A DNA stretch of 36,200 bases. Origin: Acidobacteriota bacterium (GTDB lineage Bacteria > Acidobacteriota > Terriglobia > Acidiferrales > UBA7541). Below are positions 32,519 through 36,200 of this stretch, piece by piece. A model generated the notes under the pieces. The model ran no database searches and had not been told where the DNA came from. It was given only the letters and a program-made list of their open reading frames with translations. How positions within the stretch are numbered: the first letter of the stretch is position 1; each line of letters starts with the position of its first letter. Location: the NCBI GenBank assembly GCA_003224235.1, contig QHYU01000158.1, forward strand, positions 1 through 36,200, given 5' to 3'. A program made the position numbers and the translations under genes.

Positions 32519-34654
32519 ATGCCGGCCCAAAGGCGCACACCCGTGATCGGCCAGGTGCTCGGCCACTACCGCATCGTCTCGAAGATCGGAGAAGGAGGAA
32601 TGGGTGTTGTCTACCGCGCGCAGGATGAAATCTTGCACCGCGATGTAGCCTTAAAGGTTTTGGCCGAGAGCACTCTAGTTAACAAGTCGGCCAGGGACCA
32701 CCTCCTGCACGAAGCCCGGGCCTCTTCCGCTTTGAGCCATCCCAACATCTGCACCATCCACGAAGTTGGCGAGAGCAGCGGCGCGCTTTACATCGTAATG
32801 GAATTGGTCGAAGGCAAGTCGTTGAGTGCGCTAATCGGTAGCGCGGGCCTGCCCGTCGAGTCTGTCCTGCGTTACGGAGTACAGATCGCCGGCGCACTGG
32901 CTCATTCCCACGGCCGCAGCATCGTTCATCGTGACCTGAAAAGCTCCAATGTCGTTGTCACTCCCGAAGGCCTGGTCAAGGTCCTCGATTTCGGTTTGGC
33001 GAGGCGCCTGCCCAGGGAGGTGCTCGGCGAAGCCACGCAGACGGTTGCGCCACTCGAGGGTGCAGTCGGACTTACGGGCACCTTGCCCTATATGGCGCCG
33101 GAAGTCTTGCGTGGCGAGGAAGGCGACCATCGCAGCGACCTATGGGCGCTCGGAGTGGTGCTTTATGAAGCTGCCGCGGGGCAGTTGCCTTTTCGAGGGC
33201 GCACCAGTTTCGAGGTCAGCGCAGCCATCTTGCGCGAGCTGCTGCCACCGCTGCCCTCTCGGATACCGCCTAGCCTTTGGGCCATCATCCAACGCTGCTT
33301 AGCCAAAGAGCCTGCGCAGCGCTACCAGCGAGCCAGTGAAGTTCACGCCGCGCTTGAGGCAGTCCAGTCTGCAGCGATTGCTAACCCGGAGCCCCCGACG
33401 GATCAAAGGGGGCCACGAACAACTGTGCTTCGTGGCATTCCACACATTCATGTGAAGAGCGGTGACGTTCTGTTGCTTGTCGGGACGGCAAAGGGAGCGT
33501 TCCTCCTGCGCTCCACCGCGGAACGCTCGAGCTGGGAAGTGGGCGGACCCTATTTCCACGGGCATGCCGTTTATGCCATGGCTTACGACGGCCGAAACGG
33601 TCGGCACCGTTTGTGGGCCTCAACCCACAGCCTGCTTTGGGGCACTTTCTTGCGCTCCAGCGACGATTTCGGGAAGATTTGGACCAATCCTCTGAGAGCC
33701 GACATCAAATTCCCAGCTGATTCAGGCGCCTCCCTGAAAAACATCTGGCAGGTTTGTCTCGGACGCCCGGAGGAGCCTGATGTGCTCTATTGCGGCGTCG
33801 AGCCGGCGGCGCTGTTTGAGTCGCGCGACGCGGGAGAAACATGGTCGCTCGTGCGCGGCCTGTTTGATCATCCACATCGCCCCCGCTGGATGCCCGGAAA
33901 CGGAGGCCTCTGCCTGCACACCATTCTGCCCCACCCCGCGAAAAACGAGCGGATGTATGTTGCTATATCAGCCGCCGGGGTTTACCGCACCGACGATGGC
34001 GGAAGCACTTGGCGCGCGCGTAACCGCGGCATCGCCGTCACGTTTATGCCCGAAAAGTATCCTGAATTCGGGCAATGCGTGCACAAGATCGCGCTGCACC
34101 CCGCTCGCCCCGAACGCCTTTTTCTGCAAAACCACTGGGGCTTGTACCGCTCTGATGACGGCGCTGAAACTTGGCAGGACATCGCCAATGGCGTGCCGTC
34201 CGATTTTGGCTTTGCCATGGTGATGCACCCCCACGACCCCGACTGCGTGTACATTCTTCCTGTCGAGTCCGACGAGTTCCGCTGCGCCCCCGACGGCCGC
34301 TTACGTGTCTATCGCACCCGCAACGCTGGCGCCTCATGGGAACCGCTGATGCGTGGCTTGCCCCAGAAGGGAGCGTACGAGACAGTCCTGCGCGACGCCA
34401 TGACCGCTGACGCGCTCGACCCGCTTGGCCTCTACTTCGGCACCCGAAGCGGACAGCTCTATGCCTCAACCGACGAAGGGAAGACTTGGAAAAAGATTCT
34501 TGAGGGGCTGCCCTCGGTGGTCTGCGTGAAGACTGCTGTCGTCGGGGAGCCTCGCGTGACCCGAAAGCCCAAGGCGGCTCGAGACGCAGCGGTGGCTTCA
34601 TTTCGAGCGAAACGCTCAACTCAGAAAAGCAAGAAACGTCGAGGCAGGCTCTAG
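32519..34654 (+). CDS. Ser/Thr protein kinase fused to a BNR/sialidase-like beta-propeller
   Basis: A 711-residue two-part protein. Residues ~15-285 are a complete Hanks-type kinase: glycine loop GEGGMG (24-29), Lys46 (VALKVL), HRDLKSSN (137-144), DFG (157-159) and APE (193-195), all catalytic residues present. After a short Pro-rich linker (~286-311), residues ~312-680 match a stand-alone bacterial beta-propeller family of the BNR/VPS10 kind, with repeated S/T-x-D-x-G-x-T-W motifs (SRDAGETWS, TDDGGSTWR, SDDGAETWQ, STDEGKTWK). No transmembrane segment is visible, so unlike many PknB proteins it is probably cytoplasmic. A basic tail ends in SKKRRGRL. It is followed 2 bp later by a MoaD/ThiS-like gene. 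The ligand and targets are unknown. Confidence 0.9.
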   Translation: MPAQRRTPVIGQVLGHYRIVSKIGEGGMGVVYRAQDEILHRDVALKVLAESTLVNKSARDHLLHEARASSALSHPNICTIHEVGESSGALYIVMELVEGKSLSALIGSAGLPVESVLRYGVQIAGALAHSHGRSIVHRDLKSSNVVVTPEGLVKVLDFGLARRLPREVLGEATQTVAPLEGAVGLTGTLPYMAPEVLRGEEGDHRSDLWALGVVLYEAAAGQLPFRGRTSFEVSAAILRELLPPLPSRIPPSLWAIIQRCLAKEPAQRYQRASEVHAALEAVQSAAIANPEPPTDQRGPRTTVLRGIPHIHVKSGDVLLLVGTAKGAFLLRSTAERSSWEVGGPYFHGHAVYAMAYDGRNGRHRLWASTHSLLWGTFLRSSDDFGKIWTNPLRADIKFPADSGASLKNIWQVCLGRPEEPDVLYCGVEPAALFESRDAGETWSLVRGLFDHPHRPRWMPGNGGLCLHTILPHPAKNERMYVAISAAGVYRTDDGGSTWRARNRGIAVTFMPEKYPEFGQCVHKIALHPARPERLFLQNHWGLYRSDDGAETWQDIANGVPSDFGFAMVMHPHDPDCVYILPVESDEFRCAPDGRLRVYRTRNAGASWEPLMRGLPQKGAYETVLRDAMTADALDPLGLYFGTRSGQLYASTDEGKTWKKILEGLPSVVCVKTAVVGEPRVTRKPKAARDAAVASFRAKRSTQKSKKRRGRL

Positions 34655-34656
34655 TA

Positions 34657-34938
34657 GTGTCCGTCACGTTTCACATCCCGGGTCCCTTGCGTCCTTTTAC
34701 CGGAGGACGCAGCGCAGTGGAGATCGAAGCGTCCCCAGCCACCCTTCGCGATGCTTTGGAAGTCCTGTGGGCGCTCTACCCCGGCATTCGAGATCGTGTG
34801 CTAGCGGAACATGGACAAATCCGGGAACATGTCAATGTGTTCGTGGGAAACGAAGATGTTCGACACACGGGCGGACTTGCCACTCCCCTACCTGCTGCCG
34901 CTGAGATTTCGATTGTCCCCGCCATCACCGGTGGGTGA
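34657..34938 (+). CDS. MoaD/ThiS-like ubiquitin-fold protein with C-terminal Gly-Gly
   Basis: A 93-residue protein of beta-grasp type. It starts VTFHIPGPLRPFTGGRSAVEIEASPATLRDALEVLWALYPGIRDRVL, continues HVNVFVGNEDVRHTGGLATPLPAAAEISIVPAITGG and ends exactly in Gly-Gly. The free Gly-Gly is the site that in MoaD, ThiS and related sulfur carriers is adenylated and thiocarboxylated. No E1-like (MoeB/ThiF), MoaE or ThiG gene is in the window, so its partner is unknown. GTG 34657 stands 2 bp after the kinase-propeller stop, so the two are translated together. From memory, stand-alone propellers of this family are often next to such a protein, which supports a functional pair. Confidence 0.85.
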   Translation: MSVTFHIPGPLRPFTGGRSAVEIEASPATLRDALEVLWALYPGIRDRVLAEHGQIREHVNVFVGNEDVRHTGGLATPLPAAAEISIVPAITGG

Positions 34939-35589
34939 TCCCGTGAGGCCGTCCGACATCTCTGCCCCAAGAAATACCGCTTTCCGACTCCTCGGGCAGC
35001 GGCAACGAGTCATCCGCCAACACCGCCGCGTTTTAATGCATCTATCCGCGTCACCGCCTTATGGAAGACTGAATCTAGTGTCCTGAGTTAGAGATTCGCG
35101 ACAAAATCCACCGACGCTGGCGAGGATAGGGGGTCGGACCTTTAGGTCCGACAACACAGGCTGGTCGAGCGAGGGGCTTTTAAGCCCTGAAGCTTCAGGG
35201 GCTGAAGCCCATAATCTTGGCATCGGCAACATGTCGGAGCTGAAGCTCCGACCCCCTGACTTCACTGTCTATTGTTCTAGCAGGCTGCCGAAAAGCTCAT
35301 CATGTCGTCATCGGAATGTCTTCCGGGGCACCGCCGGCCATTTTCTTTTTTTCCGTAGCCGTCCTAGGTGGTAACATGAGACTCCCTTCCGAATATATAC
35401 TGCGCCAAATCCTTCCTAGGGGCGGGAGGCCTGAATGAAAGCGTCTGAGAAGCACTCAGCCGAGCGCTCTCTTGCCGGCATACCGCGGCGTTTCCTATTG
35501 GGGAGTCCCCTTGGAGCGGACAGTCCAATCCGTCGAAGCGTCAGAACGGGGTGTGTCCTTTGGCACACCGCTAACCGGGAAGGAACGAC
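34939..35589. other. Long intergenic region with palindromes
   Basis: About 650 bp without a gene. It contains the 130-bp palindromic element at 35128-35257. It also contains a small hairpin (GGTGTG/CACACC, 35550-35569) just before the receiver gene, and a T-rich patch near 35340-35350. No clear promoter was identified. The stretch 34939-35127 shows nothing I can name. Confidence 0.5.
35128..35257. repeat. 130-bp palindromic element (REPIN/MITE-like)
   Basis: The ends are perfect 11-bp inverted repeats: AGGGGGTCGGA (35128-35138) and TCCGACCCCCT (35247-35257). Inside each end lies its own short palindrome, GTCGGACC-TTTA-GGTCCGAC (35133-35152) and GTCGGAGC-TGAA-GCTCCGAC (35233-35252). The centre holds more (GGGGCTTTTAAGCCC, then a GCTTCAGGGGCTGAAGC-like unit near 35190-35210). 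Nested inverted repeats within defined ends are the form of REP doublets. No transposase is encoded nearby. Confidence 0.7.
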
Positions 35590-36200
35590 ATGGCTACCAA
35601 CGACGTGAACGTAACAGCGACACAAGCTCCGCTGCGAGTGCTGATTGTTGAGGACTCCCCAGAGGATTTCGATCTCTGTGTGCGGACACTCGAAAAAGCC
35701 AAGTTGAACATCAGCGCCGTTCAAGTGGCATCGCGAGAATCGTTCCACGATTTGGTTGCCACAAACACCTACGATGTCATTCTTTCAGACTACGACCTGG
35801 GGAGCTGGAACGGAATGGAAGCTTTGGGAATCCTCAGACAACAAGGTAGAGATACGCCTTTCATCCTGGTTACCGGAGCGCTCGGAGAGGAAAAGGCGGC
35901 TCAGTGCATCAAGGAAGGGGCAGCCGATCTCGTCTTGAAAACCCGTCTAAGCGCGCTGCCCGCAGCAGTGTGCAGAGCCCTTTCAGACAAGATCCTCCGC
36001 GAGGTAAAGGAAAGGGCGGAAGCTTCACTCAAGGAAAGCGAAAGAAAGTTTCGAGTTCTGGCCGATTCCATCGCTTCTGCGGTCTTGATCTATCAGGGAA
36101 CACAATGCCGGTATGCCAATCGAGCGGCGCAAACTCTGACCGGATATTCAGGTGAAGAGCTGCTGAGCCTGAGTTCATGGGACCTCATTCACCCCGACTC
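35590..36200 (+). CDS. Receiver-PAS signalling protein, N-terminal part (cut by window edge)
   Basis: The frame is open from ATG 35590 (AAGGAACG upstream) to the last base, so the C-terminus is missing. Residues ~14-135 form a response-regulator receiver domain: VLIVEDSPED (acidic pair 21-22), phospho-acceptor Asp67 (VILSDYDLG), the conserved Thr in FILVTGALGEE, and a Lys in LVLKTRL. After a coiled linker (KERAEASLKESERKF) a PAS domain begins at about 155 (LADSIASAVLIYQGTQCRYANRAAQTLTGYSGEELL). This order usually leads into a histidine kinase, or a GGDEF or other output, which is beyond the window. A hairpin lies just upstream. Confidence 0.85.
   Translation, partial: MATNDVNVTATQAPLRVLIVEDSPEDFDLCVRTLEKAKLNISAVQVASRESFHDLVATNTYDVILSDYDLGSWNGMEALGILRQQGRDTPFILVTGALGEEKAAQCIKEGAADLVLKTRLSALPAAVCRALSDKILREVKERAEASLKESERKFRVLADSIASAVLIYQGTQCRYANRAAQTLTGYSGEELLSLSSWDLIHPD

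Noticed and set aside
35280-35300. CAGGCTGCCGAAAA as the end of an insertion sequence
   Set aside because: It resembles some IS ends, but no second end, target duplication or transposase remnant was found.
35400-35589. A riboswitch (for example cyclic-di-GMP) before the receiver-PAS gene
   Set aside because: Some small stems are present, but none of the conserved core sequences of known riboswitches could be recognised.
1-36200. CRISPR arrays, rRNA genes, further tRNAs
   Set aside because: No regularly spaced repeats, no rRNA segments and no second cloverleaf were found on reading both strands; a covariance-model scan would be needed to exclude divergent cases.

Overview
The window looks like a piece of a GC-rich Acidobacteriota-type soil chromosome. 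This rests on the mix of genes (an hslVU cluster, sedolisin-type protease, DUF2911, a Ser/Thr kinase fused to a sensor-like domain, acyl-CoA carboxylase subunits with a free biotin carrier) and on the codon use. It is an inference from content, not a phylogenetic result. Most genes are housekeeping or metabolic. The left edge, a restriction-modification insert at about 6.1-7.9 kb and a palindromic repeat at 35.1 kb are the mobile or repetitive parts.

Layout. 1-392: the 3' end of a tyrosine recombinase runs towards a tRNA-Ala(TGC), probably the end of an integrated element. 742-3130 (+): a PHM-like copper protein, ribosomal protein L28 and a parvulin-type foldase. 3197-9485 (-): an acyl-CoA carboxylase locus (carboxyltransferase, biotin carboxylase, biotin carrier, plus a ChrB-like gene and a tiny secreted ORF). 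It is split by a type II R-M system with an endonuclease-like gene, a C regulator, an N4-cytosine-type methyltransferase and a textbook double C-box. 9719-16034 (-): small membrane genes, a fructose-6-phosphate aldolase/transaldolase-like enzyme, a fumarylacetoacetate hydrolase family enzyme, a fibronectin III lipoprotein and hslVU. 16080-17060 (+): a CPBP membrane protease. 17225-21155 (-): DUF2911, then a three-part molybdenum hydroxylase (iorA, iorB, dihaem-type cytochrome).

21440-28767 (+): the branched-chain amino-acid operon ilvB-ilvN-ilvC-cupin-ilvE-ilvD plus a VOC protein. A leader ORF rich in Leu/Ile/Val codons and a set of mutually exclusive hairpins precede it. 28834-30208 (-): DAHP synthase (aroF), preceded by a promoter-like site, a leader peptide with 8 Phe/Tyr/Trp residues in 13, and a pause/antiterminator/terminator hairpin set. 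These two loci read as classical ribosome-mediated transcription attenuators. They are the most interesting regulatory signals in the window, and neither leader peptide is long enough to be picked up by ordinary gene calling.

30560-36200 (+): a sedolisin-family protease with a strong terminator; a Ser/Thr kinase fused to a BNR-type beta-propeller, followed 2 bp later by a MoaD/ThiS-like protein ending in Gly-Gly; a 130-bp palindromic repeat element; and the start of a receiver-PAS signalling protein cut by the window edge. Family assignments come from reading motifs and from memory of the families; no database search was possible.
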